DNA of 64,000 nucleotides from an uncultured Oscillibacter sp. (GCA_910583785.1 CAJTZK010000006.1:115783-179782), one strand, 5' to 3'; shown: positions 25,296-33,805, numbered from the stretch's first letter. Notes: generated by a model not told the origin, from the letters alone. Made by a program: numbers and translations.

Positions 25296-27331
25296 CTGCC
25301 CTGTTCCTCCTTTACCACAAATCGCTTCACCTGGAAGCGGAGGGCCTCGGCCTCCCGGGCCAGCAGGCCGCTGGACTGCTCCGTGCCCGTGGCGTTTTGC
25401 AGGTTCCGCTCGGCAATGCCGGAGATGGTCCCGATCCGCTCCTCCATAATGGCCAGGGCGCTCTCCTGGCTCTGGACCGCCGCTACCAGATGGTCGGTGA
25501 TGCCGCTGATCTGGCTGGAGACGGCGGAGATATCCTGGAGGGACCCGGCGGCGTCGGCGGTCAGCTCCACGCCCGTCCGGATGATGGCCGTGGTGCTGCT
25601 GACCATCTCCGCGGCGCTCTGCGCGGCCTCGCTGCTCCGGGAGGCCAGCTGCCGGACCTCCTCGGCCACCACGGCAAAGCCCTTTCCGGCGGTTCCGGCC
25701 CGGGCGGCCTCCACGGAGGCGTTGATGGCCAGGATGCCCGTCTGGAAGGCGATGTCCTCAATGGACTTGGCAATCTGGGTAATCCTCTGGGCATTGGCGC
25801 TGATCCCGTCCATGGCGCCGGAGAGGGCTTCCATGCGGGTGTTGGCCTCCTGGATGCACCGGGCGATTTCCACGGTCTTCTCCCGGGTCTGGCCGCTGCT
25901 CTCCGTGACGCCAGCCAGGCGCTGCTTCACCCGGGACACTTCCTCCACCAGCTCCTCCGTGGAGCGGGTCTGCTCCACAGAGGCCTGCTGAAGCTGGCCG
26001 GACTGGCCGTTGAGTTCCTCGCTCATCTCCGCCAGCCGCCCGGCGGCGGCCCCGAAGCCGGAAATGGTCTCGTTCATGGACTGGAGGATGGTGCCCAGGC
26101 TGGTACGGATCAGGGCGAAGTCCCCCTGGTAATCCACCTGGGGCTCCACCAGCAGGTTCCCCTCCGCCACCTGGGTCAGCACGCGCTGAATGTCGGATAT
26201 GTAACGGTTAACGCTCTCCACAGTGGTTCCCAGGGTCTGGGTCAGCACCTCCAGCTCATCCCCGGAGCGGACCTGTATCACCTCGGTGTGGAGGTCGCCG
26301 CCGGACAGGGCCACCATCCGGTCCGTCACGCTCTTCACCGGGCGGGAGATGGACCGGGCCAGCCGCAGCACCAGCAGGATGGAAACCCCCAGAACCGCCA
26401 GGGTGGACAGCACCGCGACCAGCATGGCGCCGTTGATATAGGAGCTGTAGTCTGCCTTGGGCACCTGGATGACCAGGGACCACTGTGTCCCCCGGATGGG
26501 AGAGAAGGCCACCAGCATGTTCTCCCCGTCCACCCGGTACTCCGTGGCTCCGGTCTCGTCGCTGGTCACCCGGCGGATGGCCTCCTGGTTTCCCCCGCTG
26601 AGCTGGGCCATGGTTCCCCCGGACAGGACCAGGGACTGGTCCGGATGCCCGGTGATTCCACCGTCGTGGCTGACCATGTAGGCCCTGCCGTTCCGGCCCA
26701 GGTTGATGCCGCTGATCACATCGTCCAGGGTGTCGTACTTATAGACGCCCACCAGGTACAGGGAGGTCTCGCCTTGTTCCTTCACGGGCATGCCCATGGT
26801 GATGCCCAGCTGGTCCTGGAACCTGGTGGAGGCGTCGGTGGTCAGGTTGTCCGTCTCCTGGAGCAGGGCCAGGAAGCCGCCCTCCAGGCGCTCCGCCCCG
26901 CCGCCGATGCCCTGGACAAGCTGCCCGTCCAGGCTGTAAAGCCCGATGGTGTACAGCTCATAGATTTCCGCAGCCTCGGACAGCACTGCCTCCCGGCTTG
27001 CCCGGAGGGCGGCGGGGGACGGCGTCCCAGGTTCCGCTGCGTCCCCGGTTCCGGAGGTCCCCCCGGTGGTTATGCGGGTATCCCCCGCAATGGTCATCAT
27101 CCGGTCCGCCAGCATGTGGATGTTGGCCTCTACCGTCTTGGCCGACTGCCGGGCCATGGGCTGTAAGCTGTCCAGCAAAATGTTATTCGCCAGGGACTGC
27201 ATCGCCGCCGCCATGATGACGCAGCACACCACCACCAGCATCAGGATGTTGAGGGTCGTGCTTCTCAGGATCCTGCGATTCAGGCTCTTTCTCCTCTCCC
27301 GCCCTTGGGAGTCCGTCTTTTTCCCGGACAC
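25292..27331 (-). CDS. Methyl-accepting chemotaxis protein, Cache-type
   Basis: 679 residues from a GTG start (27329-27331) with AAGGAG about 11 nt upstream. TM1 at about 26-47, an extracellular Cache-like sensor (50-300), TM2 at 301-323, HAMP (about 324-376), then a long coiled-coil signalling domain whose hairpin tip is IEDIAFQTGILAINASVEAA (E-x4-A-x2-N) followed by ARAGTAGKGFAVVAEEVRQLA. It should control CheA. It is co-translated with the FMN-binding lipoprotein, suggesting a redox or electron-acceptor signal. Confidence 0.95.
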   Translation of the reverse strand: MSGKKTDSQGRERRKSLNRRILRSTTLNILMLVVVCCVIMAAAMQSLANNILLDSLQPMARQSAKTVEANIHMLADRMMTIAGDTRITTGGTSGTGDAAEPGTPSPAALRASREAVLSEAAEIYELYTIGLYSLDGQLVQGIGGGAERLEGGFLALLQETDNLTTDASTRFQDQLGITMGMPVKEQGETSLYLVGVYKYDTLDDVISGINLGRNGRAYMVSHDGGITGHPDQSLVLSGGTMAQLSGGNQEAIRRVTSDETGATEYRVDGENMLVAFSPIRGTQWSLVIQVPKADYSSYINGAMLVAVLSTLAVLGVSILLVLRLARSISRPVKSVTDRMVALSGGDLHTEVIQVRSGDELEVLTQTLGTTVESVNRYISDIQRVLTQVAEGNLLVEPQVDYQGDFALIRTSLGTILQSMNETISGFGAAAGRLAEMSEELNGQSGQLQQASVEQTRSTEELVEEVSRVKQRLAGVTESSGQTREKTVEIARCIQEANTRMEALSGAMDGISANAQRITQIAKSIEDIAFQTGILAINASVEAARAGTAGKGFAVVAEEVRQLASRSSEAAQSAAEMVSSTTAIIRTGVELTADAAGSLQDISAVSSQISGITDHLVAAVQSQESALAIMEERIGTISGIAERNLQNATGTEQSSGLLAREAEALRFQVKRFVVKEEQGR

Positions 27332-27773
27332 GTTCCATCCGCTCCTTCTCCTAAAATTCTTGAATTCAGTCCCGCAGCCAGGAGCCGCCCGCCGGGAGGC
27401 CTCCCGCAGGGGCTAAGTCCAGGCGCTTTCCTGGGGGCAATAGGAAAAGCCTTCCGCCCTCCTGGCGGAAGCCCTGGGGCTTCCTTCCGGTGGAAAGCGG
27501 GAAACTTTACCACGATAGTATAGCATACCCGTCCGAGAAAGGGAAGCCCCTTTTGCTGTGTCCAGCCCAACAAAAATACTCCCGCCCATTCGGCAGTTTT
27601 GCCCACTGGCGGAGCCCGCCCCAGTCCCTCTTTTCTATTGCTGCGCCGCGTGAGGGGGCACGCTCCCCGCTGGAAGGGCGTGTCCCCTGCGGAGAGGCGA
27701 TCCCGTAAGGGCGGGCCTGTGTGTTTCCTCTTTCAAAAGGCGCGGCCAGACGCTCCCACGCCGGAACTTCCTC
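27332..27773. other. Intergenic region between divergent MCP and alpha-glucosidase genes
   Basis: Contains a minus-strand TATACT box (about 27515-27520) that may be the MCP -10, and several GC-rich inverted repeats (for example about 27436-27475 with CCTTCCGCC/GGCGGAAG arms). Short open stretches on both strands here lack ribosome sites and were not called. Confidence 0.4.
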
Positions 27774-27802
27774 TCGACTTGGCAGAGGAGATATGCTATA
27801 CT
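27774..27802 (+). promoter_or_regulatory. Probable promoter of the alpha-glucosidase-HAD pair
   Basis: -35 TCGACT (27774-27779), 17-nt spacer, -10 TATACT (27797-27802), about 94 nt before the start codon. Confidence 0.55.
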
Positions 27803-27895
27803 GGGCTAAACTTTTGCCGCGGCCGCCGGGGCCCTTCCCGCTGGGGGAAAGGACTCCGCTTCCGGCCGCAATCCGGTAACAGGCGGTGTATTCCT

Positions 27896-29602
27896 ATGGC
27901 AAGCGCTCCTTCTCCCTGGTGGCAGAACAAAATCGCGTACCAAATCTACCCCAAGAGCTTTCTGGATAGCAACGGGGACGGCATCGGGGACCTGCCCGGC
28001 GTCCTTTCCAAGCTGGACTATTTAAAAGACCTGGGCGTGGACATCCTCTGGCTCTCCCCGGTCTACCCCTCCCCCATGGTGGACCAGGGGTACGACATCT
28101 CCGACTATTACGGCATCGACCCCCGCTTCGGGTCCATGGAGGACCTGGAGGACCTGATCCAGGAACTGAGGCGCCGGGGGATGTACCTGGTGATGGACCT
28201 GGTGGCCAGCCACTGTTCCGACCAGCATGCCTGGTTCCGGGAGGCGGTCCGGGACCCGGAGGGGAAATACGCGCAGTACTTCTACTTAAGGCCCGGGAAG
28301 AACGGCGGGCCTCCCAACAACTGGCGGGCCGAGTTCGGCGGGAGCTGCTGGGACCGCCTGCCTGGCTCAGGCCTCTACTATTTCCATACCTTCGCCAAGG
28401 AACAGCCGGACCTGAACTGGGAAAATCCAGAGGTCCGGCGGGAAATCTGCGCCATGGTGAACTGGTGGCTGGACAAAGGGGTCTCCGGCTTCCGGCTGGA
28501 CGCCATCATCAACCTGAAAAAGGACCTGCGCTTCCAGGACGGCCCAGCCGACAGCCCCGACGGCACCTGCGCCGTGTCCAAAATGCTGCCCCAGACGGCG
28601 GAAATCGGGGCCTTCCTGAACCAGCTGAAACAGGAGTGCTTTCTCCCCCATGACGCCTTCACCGTGGGCGAGGTGTACAGCATCCCACCGGAGCGGGTGG
28701 GCGAGTTCGGCGGGCCGGAGGGCTATTTCTCCACCCTCTTTGACTTCACGCATTTCCTCGCCGATCACCAGGGGGATTTCTGGTACCAGCACAGGCCCTT
28801 TGCCTTCCGGGCTTGGCGGGACGCGGTTTTCCGCGCCCAGGAGAACGCCGGGAATTCCGTCTTCCTGGCCAACGTCCTGGAAAACCATGACCGGCCCCGG
28901 GCCCCCGGCATCTTCCTGCCGGAGGGGGACGCTTGCTATGAGAGCGTCACCGCCCTGGCGGCCCTGTCCGTTCTGCTGCGGGGCATCCCCTTCCTCTACC
29001 AGGGCCAGGAAATCGGCATGCGGAACGGGGAGTTCCCCACGGTGGAGGATTTCGAGGACCTGAATACCCGGGACCAGTACCAGGCGGCGCTGGCCGCCGG
29101 GCGGACGGAGGCGGAAGCCATGGCCGCCTGCCGCCGCCACAGCCGGGACAACGCCCGGACGCCCATGCAGTGGACGGGCGGCAGGCACGCCGGGTTCACC
29201 ACTGGCACGCCCTGGTTTCCGGTGAACCCCAACTACCGGGAGCTGAACGCGGAGGCCGATGCCGCTGCCGGGGAGCGTTCCGTCCGGGGGTGGTATAAGC
29301 GCTTGCTTGCCCTGCGGAAGGCCCCGGAGTGGGAGGACGTGCTGGTCCATGGCGGCTTTTGCCCCGCGTTCCGGGAAGAGCCGGAGATCTTTGCCTACTG
29401 GCGGACCGGGGAGACGTCGGGGGAGCGGGTTCTGGTTCTCTGCCACTATGGCCGGGGCCGGGCCTCCGTACCCTTCCCGGAGCCTTTCCGGGTGCTGCTG
29501 AACAACTACGACGGCCTGGAGAACCGGGAGGGCCGCCTCTGGCTGCGTACCTATCAAGTGGTGGTTCTGGCCTGCGGGGCCAGAGAACAGGAGGCGCTAT
29601 GA
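27896..29602 (+). CDS. GH13 alpha-glucosidase (oligo-1,6-glucosidase type)
   Basis: 568 residues. Starts WWQNKIAYQIYPKSFLDSNG, the classic start of GH13 oligo-1,6-glucosidases. The four conserved regions are present: DLVASH (101-106), GFRLDAI with nucleophile Asp202, GEV with acid/base Glu259, and ENHDRPR with His331-Asp332. Region I usually reads DLVVNH; here Asn is Ser105. Cytoplasmic hydrolysis of short alpha-glucosides is expected (no signal peptide). The ribosome site before ATG 27896 is weak. The stop overlaps the next gene's ATG (ATGA). Confidence 0.93.
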   Translation: MASAPSPWWQNKIAYQIYPKSFLDSNGDGIGDLPGVLSKLDYLKDLGVDILWLSPVYPSPMVDQGYDISDYYGIDPRFGSMEDLEDLIQELRRRGMYLVMDLVASHCSDQHAWFREAVRDPEGKYAQYFYLRPGKNGGPPNNWRAEFGGSCWDRLPGSGLYYFHTFAKEQPDLNWENPEVRREICAMVNWWLDKGVSGFRLDAIINLKKDLRFQDGPADSPDGTCAVSKMLPQTAEIGAFLNQLKQECFLPHDAFTVGEVYSIPPERVGEFGGPEGYFSTLFDFTHFLADHQGDFWYQHRPFAFRAWRDAVFRAQENAGNSVFLANVLENHDRPRAPGIFLPEGDACYESVTALAALSVLLRGIPFLYQGQEIGMRNGEFPTVEDFEDLNTRDQYQAALAAGRTEAEAMAACRRHSRDNARTPMQWTGGRHAGFTTGTPWFPVNPNYRELNAEADAAAGERSVRGWYKRLLALRKAPEWEDVLVHGGFCPAFREEPEIFAYWRTGETSGERVLVLCHYGRGRASVPFPEPFRVLLNNYDGLENREGRLWLRTYQVVVLACGAREQEAL

Positions 29603-30216
29603 TCCGCAATGTTGTATTCGACATGGGAAACGTGCTGATCCACTGGAAGCCCAATTTATTCGTGGAGGACCTGGGCGTCCCGGAGGGGGACCGGGTCCTG
29701 CTCCTGCGGGAGGTTTTCGGCTCCGTGGAGTGGATCCAGATGGACCGGGGGACGCTGTCCATGGAGGATGGACTGGATGTTATCTGCCGCCGCCTGCCGG
29801 AGCGCCTTCGCGGCCCCGCCCGGGAGCTGACCTTGAACTGGTGGCGGCGCTGGCTGCTGCCCGTGGAGGGCATGGCGGACCTGGTCCGGGAGCTGAAAGG
29901 CTTGGGGTACGGCGTTTATCTGCTGTCCAACGCCAAGCTGGACCTGCCGCTGTATTTTGACCGCATCCCGGGGAGCGAGTGCTTCGACGGGAAAATTGTC
30001 TCCGCGGACTGGAAGCTTTTGAAGCCCCAGCCGGAGATTTACGAGACTCTCCTCCGGGAGTACGGCCTCCGGGCGGAGGAGTGCTTCTTTATCGACGATT
30101 TGAACATCAACATCGAGGGGGCCTGGCTTGTGGGCATGGACGGCGCGATCTTCGACGGGGACCTACCCCGCCTCCGCCGGGCGCTGAACGATGCCGGGGT
30201 CCCGGTGAAAGCATAA
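29599..30216 (+). CDS. HAD-family hydrolase (phosphatase), alpha-glucosidase partner
   Basis: 205 residues. HAD motif I is VVFDMGNVLIHW (DxG variant: Asp-Met-Gly, second Asp replaced by Gly), motif II LSNAK, motif III Lys in KPQPEIYE and motif IV FIDDLNINIEGA. The Gly variant of motif I is common in YihX-type alpha-D-glucose-1-phosphate phosphatases, which fits coupling to an alpha-glucosidase. Translationally coupled (ATGA). Confidence 0.88.
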   Translation: MIRNVVFDMGNVLIHWKPNLFVEDLGVPEGDRVLLLREVFGSVEWIQMDRGTLSMEDGLDVICRRLPERLRGPARELTLNWWRRWLLPVEGMADLVRELKGLGYGVYLLSNAKLDLPLYFDRIPGSECFDGKIVSADWKLLKPQPEIYETLLREYGLRAEECFFIDDLNINIEGAWLVGMDGAIFDGDLPRLRRALNDAGVPVKA

Positions 30217-30220
30217 AAAA

Positions 30221-30248
30221 GCGCCCTCCCGCTCCGGGAGGGCGCTTT
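30221..30248 (+). terminator. Terminator after the HAD gene
   Basis: 10-bp stem GCGCCCTCCC / GGGAGGGCGC (30221-30230 with 30236-30245), preceded by six A and followed by TTTG. Confidence 0.85.
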
Positions 30249-30303
30249 GTCATTCCTCGTTGGGGGACCGCAAACATCACGGTGCGGACAGCGCCGGGAG
30301 GAG

Positions 30304-30326
30304 GGCGGACACATAGGTCCGCCCCT
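30304..30326. repeat. Palindromic GGGCGGAC element
   Basis: GGGCGGAC (30304-30311) and GTCCGCCC (30318-30325) flank ACATAG, then CTAC. It resembles dispersed palindromes ending in CCGCCCCTRC; another candidate is at 57842-57861. It overlaps the end of the ribbon-helix-helix gene. Confidence 0.4.
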
Positions 30327-30498
30327 ACGTGTCTTCTTTTAAACAGCTCTCAATCATGGAAACCACCACATTGTTAAAGCTGGTCTTATTCTCCGCGGCG
30401 ATTTTCTCCACGCGTTCGGCGAGGGGCCGCTTGATGTACAAGGTTTTATAAATGGACTCCTCTTTAGCTGGAGGCTTCTTTAGTAATTCGAATTTCAT
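30325..30498 (-). CDS. Small ribbon-helix-helix type protein
   Basis: 57 residues, ATG 30496-30498 with a strong GGAGGTGA ribosome site, TAG at 30325. After a short tail (MKFELLKKPP) comes the beta strand SIYKTLYIKRPL and two helices (AERVEKIAAENKTSFNNVVV and SMIESCLK), the Arc/MetJ-like arrangement found in antitoxins and small repressors. It is divergent from the unknown gene at 30626 and a palindrome lies between them. It might be a repressor or an antitoxin without an adjacent toxin. Confidence 0.75.
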   Translation of the reverse strand: MKFELLKKPPAKEESIYKTLYIKRPLAERVEKIAAENKTSFNNVVVSMIESCLKEDT

Positions 30499-30545
30499 GC
30501 CCTCACCTCCACTCTATTTTACAGCGGCGATACAACAAAAGATAA

Positions 30546-30561
30546 CCCAGAAATCTCTGGG
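30546..30561. promoter_or_regulatory. Candidate operator between divergent genes
   Basis: CCCAGA-AATC-TCTGGG (30546-30561) is a perfect 6-bp inverted repeat centred between the ribbon-helix-helix gene and the 96-residue protein gene. This size suits a ribbon-helix-helix dimer pair; it could also be a weak RNA hairpin. Confidence 0.4.
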
Positions 30562-30625
30562 GCTATTTTCTGGTATATTTTTTAGCCGTGTTACAAGCTA
30601 CACTGAAGGTATCGGAGGTGGGTTT

Positions 30626-30916
30626 ATGAGTATTAGTCAGGAAAAATTGAACGAACTGATCCAAGAGGATTACCGCGCCCATGAGGAACGCCTGCGGGTC
30701 TGGATGGAGGTGGCGGAGGCGGAGCTCACGGCGGAAAAGCCCCGGGAACAGATCTACAGCCTGCTCTTCTGGGCCCAGGTGGAATTCCATCGCCGCCGGG
30801 TTTACCTGGGCTTGGAGAAGCCGGATTTGGAGCGCCGGGGAACCGAGGCGCTGCGGGCCTTGGGCGACCTGGACTCATGGGAACCGATCAAACGGCCCAA
30901 AACGCTATGGATATAG
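30626..30916 (+). CDS. Helical protein of unknown function
   Basis: 96 residues, ATG 30626 after GGAGG. The sequence is charged and predicted helical (EKLNELIQEDYRAHEERLRV, later WAQVEFHRRRVYLGLEKPDL), with no signal or membrane segment. I do not recognise a family. It is divergent from the ribbon-helix-helix gene and ends shortly before the promoter of the NAD(P)HX repair gene. Confidence 0.7.
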   Translation: MSISQEKLNELIQEDYRAHEERLRVWMEVAEAELTAEKPREQIYSLLFWAQVEFHRRRVYLGLEKPDLERRGTEALRALGDLDSWEPIKRPKTLWI

Positions 30917-30923
30917 CGCTCTC

Positions 30924-30952
30924 TTGCGTTCCCGCCGGAAATCCGCTATAAT
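30924..30952 (+). promoter_or_regulatory. Promoter of the nnr-lipoprotein transcript
   Basis: -35 TTGCGT (30924-30929), 17-nt spacer, -10 TATAAT (30947-30952). Confidence 0.75.
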
Positions 30953-30990
30953 CAATCTATCAAATATCGACACGCGGGAGGTACGGACAC

Positions 30991-32544
30991 ATGAAGCTGG
31001 CGGCGGCGGCGCAGATGCGGGAACTGGACCGGAGGGCCATGGAAGAGCGGAATATCCCTTCCATCGACCTGATGGAGCGGGCGGCGGCGGAGGTGGCCCA
31101 GGCGGCCCTGGACCTGCTGCCGGAAAAGCCCTCCAAGTGCCGGGCGGCGGCCTTCTGCGGCGCGGGGAACAACGGCGGGGACGGCATCGGCGCGGCCCGG
31201 CTCCTCTTTTTAATGGGCCTCAAGGTCCGGGTCTTCCTGGTGGGGGACTATGACCGCCTTACCCCCGGCGCTATGGAGGAGACGGGCAGGCTCAGCGAGT
31301 GCGGCGTAGAACTGGAGGTCTTTGATCCCCAGGACAGCGCCCAGGCCTCCTGGGCCCGGGGCTGCCAGGTGGTGCTCGACGCCGTGTTCGGCGTGGGCCT
31401 CTCCCGGGAGATTGCCCCGGACTCCAAATTTGCCGCCGCCATCGACCTCATCAACTCCTGCAAGGGCGCGGTGGTCGCTGCGGACATCGCCAGCGGCGTG
31501 GAGGCGGACACCGGGCGGGTCCTGGGCCGGGCGGTGCAGGCGGACCGCACCGTCACCTTCAGCCTGAAAAAAATCGGCCAGGCCGTGGGGGACGGGGCCC
31601 TGCTGTCCGGGGATGTGGCGGTCCGAGGCATTGGCATCCCCGCCAGCCTGGTCCGGGAGGTACGCTGCCCCGTCCAGACGGTGGAGGCGGACTTTGCCCG
31701 GGCGGCCCTGCCCCCCCGGAAGCCGGACGGCCACAAGGGGGACTTTGGCAAGCTCCTGGTCGTGGGGGGCTCCGTGGGCTATACCGGAGCCCCCTGCCTC
31801 ACGGCCGCGGCCGCGGTCCGGTCCGGCTGCGGGCTGGTGTACCTGGGGGTGCCCAACAGCATCTGGCAGGTGGAAGCCGCCAAGTGCACCTCCGCTATGC
31901 CCTTCCCCCTGGAGAGCTGGCGGAGCGGGGCGGCCTGCCGGAAGGCCCTGCCCGCCATCCTGGAAAAGCTGGGCTCCTGCGGCGTGCTGGCCCTGGGTCC
32001 CGGCCTGGGGCGGCACGAGGAGACGGCCAAGCTGGTGCGGGAAATCCTGGTCCAGACGGAAAAGCCTGTGGTCCTGGACGCCGACGGCATAAACGCGCTG
32101 GAAGGACATATAGATATCTTGGACCGCCGCCGGGGACGGGTCACCATCCTGACCCCCCACGGCGGGGAATTTGCCCGGCTCGGCGGAACCCCCGCCGATG
32201 ACCCGGTGGGCGCGGCCCGGGCCTTCGCCCAGGCCCATGGCTGCATCCTGGTTCTCAAGGGCCACCGGACCGTCACCGCCGGGCCGGAGGGAAACGTGCT
32301 GGTGAACACCACCGGGAACTCGGGCCTGGCCAAGGGAGGCAGCGGAGACCTGCTGACGGGCCTTATCGCCTCCCTGCTGGCCCAGGGCGCCTCCCCGGTG
32401 ATGGCGGCGGCGGGGGGCTCGTGGATTCATGGCCGGGCCGGGGACCTGGCGGCGGATGCCCTGACGGCCTACTGCGTGACGCCGGAGGACGTGGCCGCCG
32501 CCTTCCCCCGGGTATTTCTCGAGCTTCAGGAAAAGGGAAGATAA
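30991..32544 (+). CDS. nnr: Bifunctional NAD(P)HX epimerase/dehydratase
   Basis: 517 residues. The N-terminal YjeF_N epimerase domain (1-215) has CGAGNNGGDG and SGVEADTG; the C-terminal ribokinase-like dehydratase domain (about 225-517) has GSVGYTGAPCLTAAAA, LDADGINAL, TPHGGEFARL and NSGLAKGGSGDLLTGL. It repairs hydrated NAD(P)H in two steps. In Bacillus the neighbourhood is acpS/yjeF-ydcC-alr-ndoAI-ndoA, and the following genes here follow that order with gaps. Confidence 0.95.
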   Translation: MKLAAAAQMRELDRRAMEERNIPSIDLMERAAAEVAQAALDLLPEKPSKCRAAAFCGAGNNGGDGIGAARLLFLMGLKVRVFLVGDYDRLTPGAMEETGRLSECGVELEVFDPQDSAQASWARGCQVVLDAVFGVGLSREIAPDSKFAAAIDLINSCKGAVVAADIASGVEADTGRVLGRAVQADRTVTFSLKKIGQAVGDGALLSGDVAVRGIGIPASLVREVRCPVQTVEADFARAALPPRKPDGHKGDFGKLLVVGGSVGYTGAPCLTAAAAVRSGCGLVYLGVPNSIWQVEAAKCTSAMPFPLESWRSGAACRKALPAILEKLGSCGVLALGPGLGRHEETAKLVREILVQTEKPVVLDADGINALEGHIDILDRRRGRVTILTPHGGEFARLGGTPADDPVGAARAFAQAHGCILVLKGHRTVTAGPEGNVLVNTTGNSGLAKGGSGDLLTGLIASLLAQGASPVMAAAGGSWIHGRAGDLAADALTAYCVTPEDVAAAFPRVFLELQEKGR

Positions 32545-32557
32545 AGGAGGTTTTCCG

Positions 32558-33199
32558 GTGCGCCTTTGGAAGTGCGTACCAATGATGACCCTGCTGTTGC
32601 TGCTGTCGGCCTGCGGCGGCGGGAGCGGCGGGGAGGACGGGTCCCGGACGGCGGAGCTGCGGGACCGCTACCACGACATGGCGGGCTGCGTCATGGAGGC
32701 CGCCGTCTCCTGCGGCCAGGAGGGCCTGGCCTGGGAGGCCGGGCTCCGCTGCGAGTACGTCCCCGGGGGGGAGAGCACGGTGGAAATCCTGTCCCCGGAG
32801 GCCATCGCCGGAGTAAAGGCCCTGCTGGACGACACGGACTGGCGGCTGGAGTACCAGGGGGAGAGCCTCAACGCCGGGACCCTCAGCGGCGAGGAAATCA
32901 GCCCCGCCGCCTGCCTGCCCCGGCTGATGAGCGCCCTCCGGGACGGCTGGCTGCTGGAGGAGAACGAGGAGTCCTGGAACGGCGTTTCCTGCCTCCGCCT
33001 CACCGTGGACCAGACAGGGGTGAAGGATGGGAAAATCCTCTCCACCGTCTGGCTGGACCTGGAGTCCGGGGCCCCGGTCCGGGGCGAAATCGCCGTGGAC
33101 GGGGAAATCATTTTGACGGCGGACTTTACGAGCTTTTCTTTTTGTGATACAATGTCCCCAGCGTCGGCCATGGCTCCCGGTTCCCAGGGGACCCCATGA
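32558..33199 (+). CDS. YdcC-like lipoprotein (LolA/outer-membrane-carrier fold type)
   Basis: 213 residues from GTG 32558 after AAAGGAGG. Lipobox LLSACGG (Cys about 19). The domain that follows (YHDMAGCVMEAAVSCGQEG, then VEILSPE, and GVSCLRLTVDQ...STVWLDLESGAPVRGEI) matches the pattern of germination/YdcC-type lipoproteins that sit between nnr and alr-ndoA in Bacillus. Anchored outside the cell membrane. Function not established; fold assignment is from sequence pattern and synteny. Confidence 0.75.
   Translation: MRLWKCVPMMTLLLLLSACGGGSGGEDGSRTAELRDRYHDMAGCVMEAAVSCGQEGLAWEAGLRCEYVPGGESTVEILSPEAIAGVKALLDDTDWRLEYQGESLNAGTLSGEEISPAACLPRLMSALRDGWLLEENEESWNGVSCLRLTVDQTGVKDGKILSTVWLDLESGAPVRGEIAVDGEIILTADFTSFSFCDTMSPASAMAPGSQGTP
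33125..33153 (+). promoter_or_regulatory. Promoter of ndoA inside the lipoprotein gene
   Basis: -35 TTTACG (33125-33130), 17-nt spacer, -10 TACAAT (33148-33153) lie within the last codons of the lipoprotein gene and would start a leader of about 270 nt before ndoA. Confidence 0.65.
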
Positions 33200-33431
33200 A
33201 TTCAGGCGGCGGGAATCCGCCGCTTGGCGCTCCGCACGGCCAGGCCTCCCCCCGCATAAGATAACGTGGGGCGAGGACGCCGGGATTTATCCCTCCCACG
33301 GTCCAAACGCAAGTTTACCAGACGGGGCGTATAAATTCCGAAACTGCGTGGGAGAATGAGAGTGGCCTCACCGAGGAGGAAGGAACTTCCTCCCCGATGG
33401 CGGGTACTTCTTTCGGCGGAGTGTGAACTTT
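33200..33431 (+). promoter_or_regulatory. Structured 5' leader of ndoA with alternative stems
   Basis: A 230-nt non-coding leader. CTCCCACG (33293-33300) can pair perfectly with CGTGGGAG (33347-33354), enclosing a small hairpin AAAC-GCAA-GTTT with a GNRA loop. Its CCCACG part can instead pair with CGTGGG upstream (33265-33270). The two stems exclude each other, as in riboswitches or attenuators. A third hairpin GGAGGAAG/CTTCCTCC (about 33374-33392) lies 40 nt before the start codon. I cannot match it to a known RNA class. Confidence 0.5.
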
Positions 33432-33800
33432 GTGGATACGAGTGTCAAGCGTGGCGATATTTACTATGCCGATCTCTCCCCGGTGGTGGGCAGCGAGCAG
33501 GGCGGCGTCCGTCCAGTTCTGATCATCCAGAACGACACGGGCAACCGCTACAGTCCCACCGTGATCGCGGCGGCAATCACTTCCCAGACCGGGAAGACCC
33601 GGCTGCCCACACATATCGATCTTCCCGTGGACCAGAGCTGCGGCCTGAGCCGGGATTCCGTCGTCCTGCTGGAGCAGGTGCGGACCCTGGACAAAAAACG
33701 GCTCCGGGAGCGCATGGGCCATGTGGAAGAGGGCGTAATGAACAAGGTGGACACGGCGATCGCGGTCAGCTTCGGGCTGCCCCACGACCAGTTGGTTTGA
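33432..33800 (+). CDS. ndoA: MazF/NdoA-type endoribonuclease toxin
   Basis: 122 residues. SVKRGDIYYADLSPVVGSEQ then GVRPVLIIQND and VIAAAITSQTGKTRLPTHID are the NdoA (EndoA) signature; the conserved Arg (in RPVLII) and Thr/Ser (AAITSQ) of the active centre are present. It cuts single-stranded RNA, UACAU-like sites in Bacillus. Two GTG starts exist (33423, 33432); GGCGGAG touches the first and is about 10 nt from the second, which is chosen. No antitoxin (ndoAI) and no alr lie upstream, unlike Bacillus; instead there is the structured leader. Confidence 0.93.
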   Translation: MDTSVKRGDIYYADLSPVVGSEQGGVRPVLIIQNDTGNRYSPTVIAAAITSQTGKTRLPTHIDLPVDQSCGLSRDSVVLLEQVRTLDKKRLRERMGHVEEGVMNKVDTAIAVSFGLPHDQLV

Positions 33801-33805
33801 GGTTC

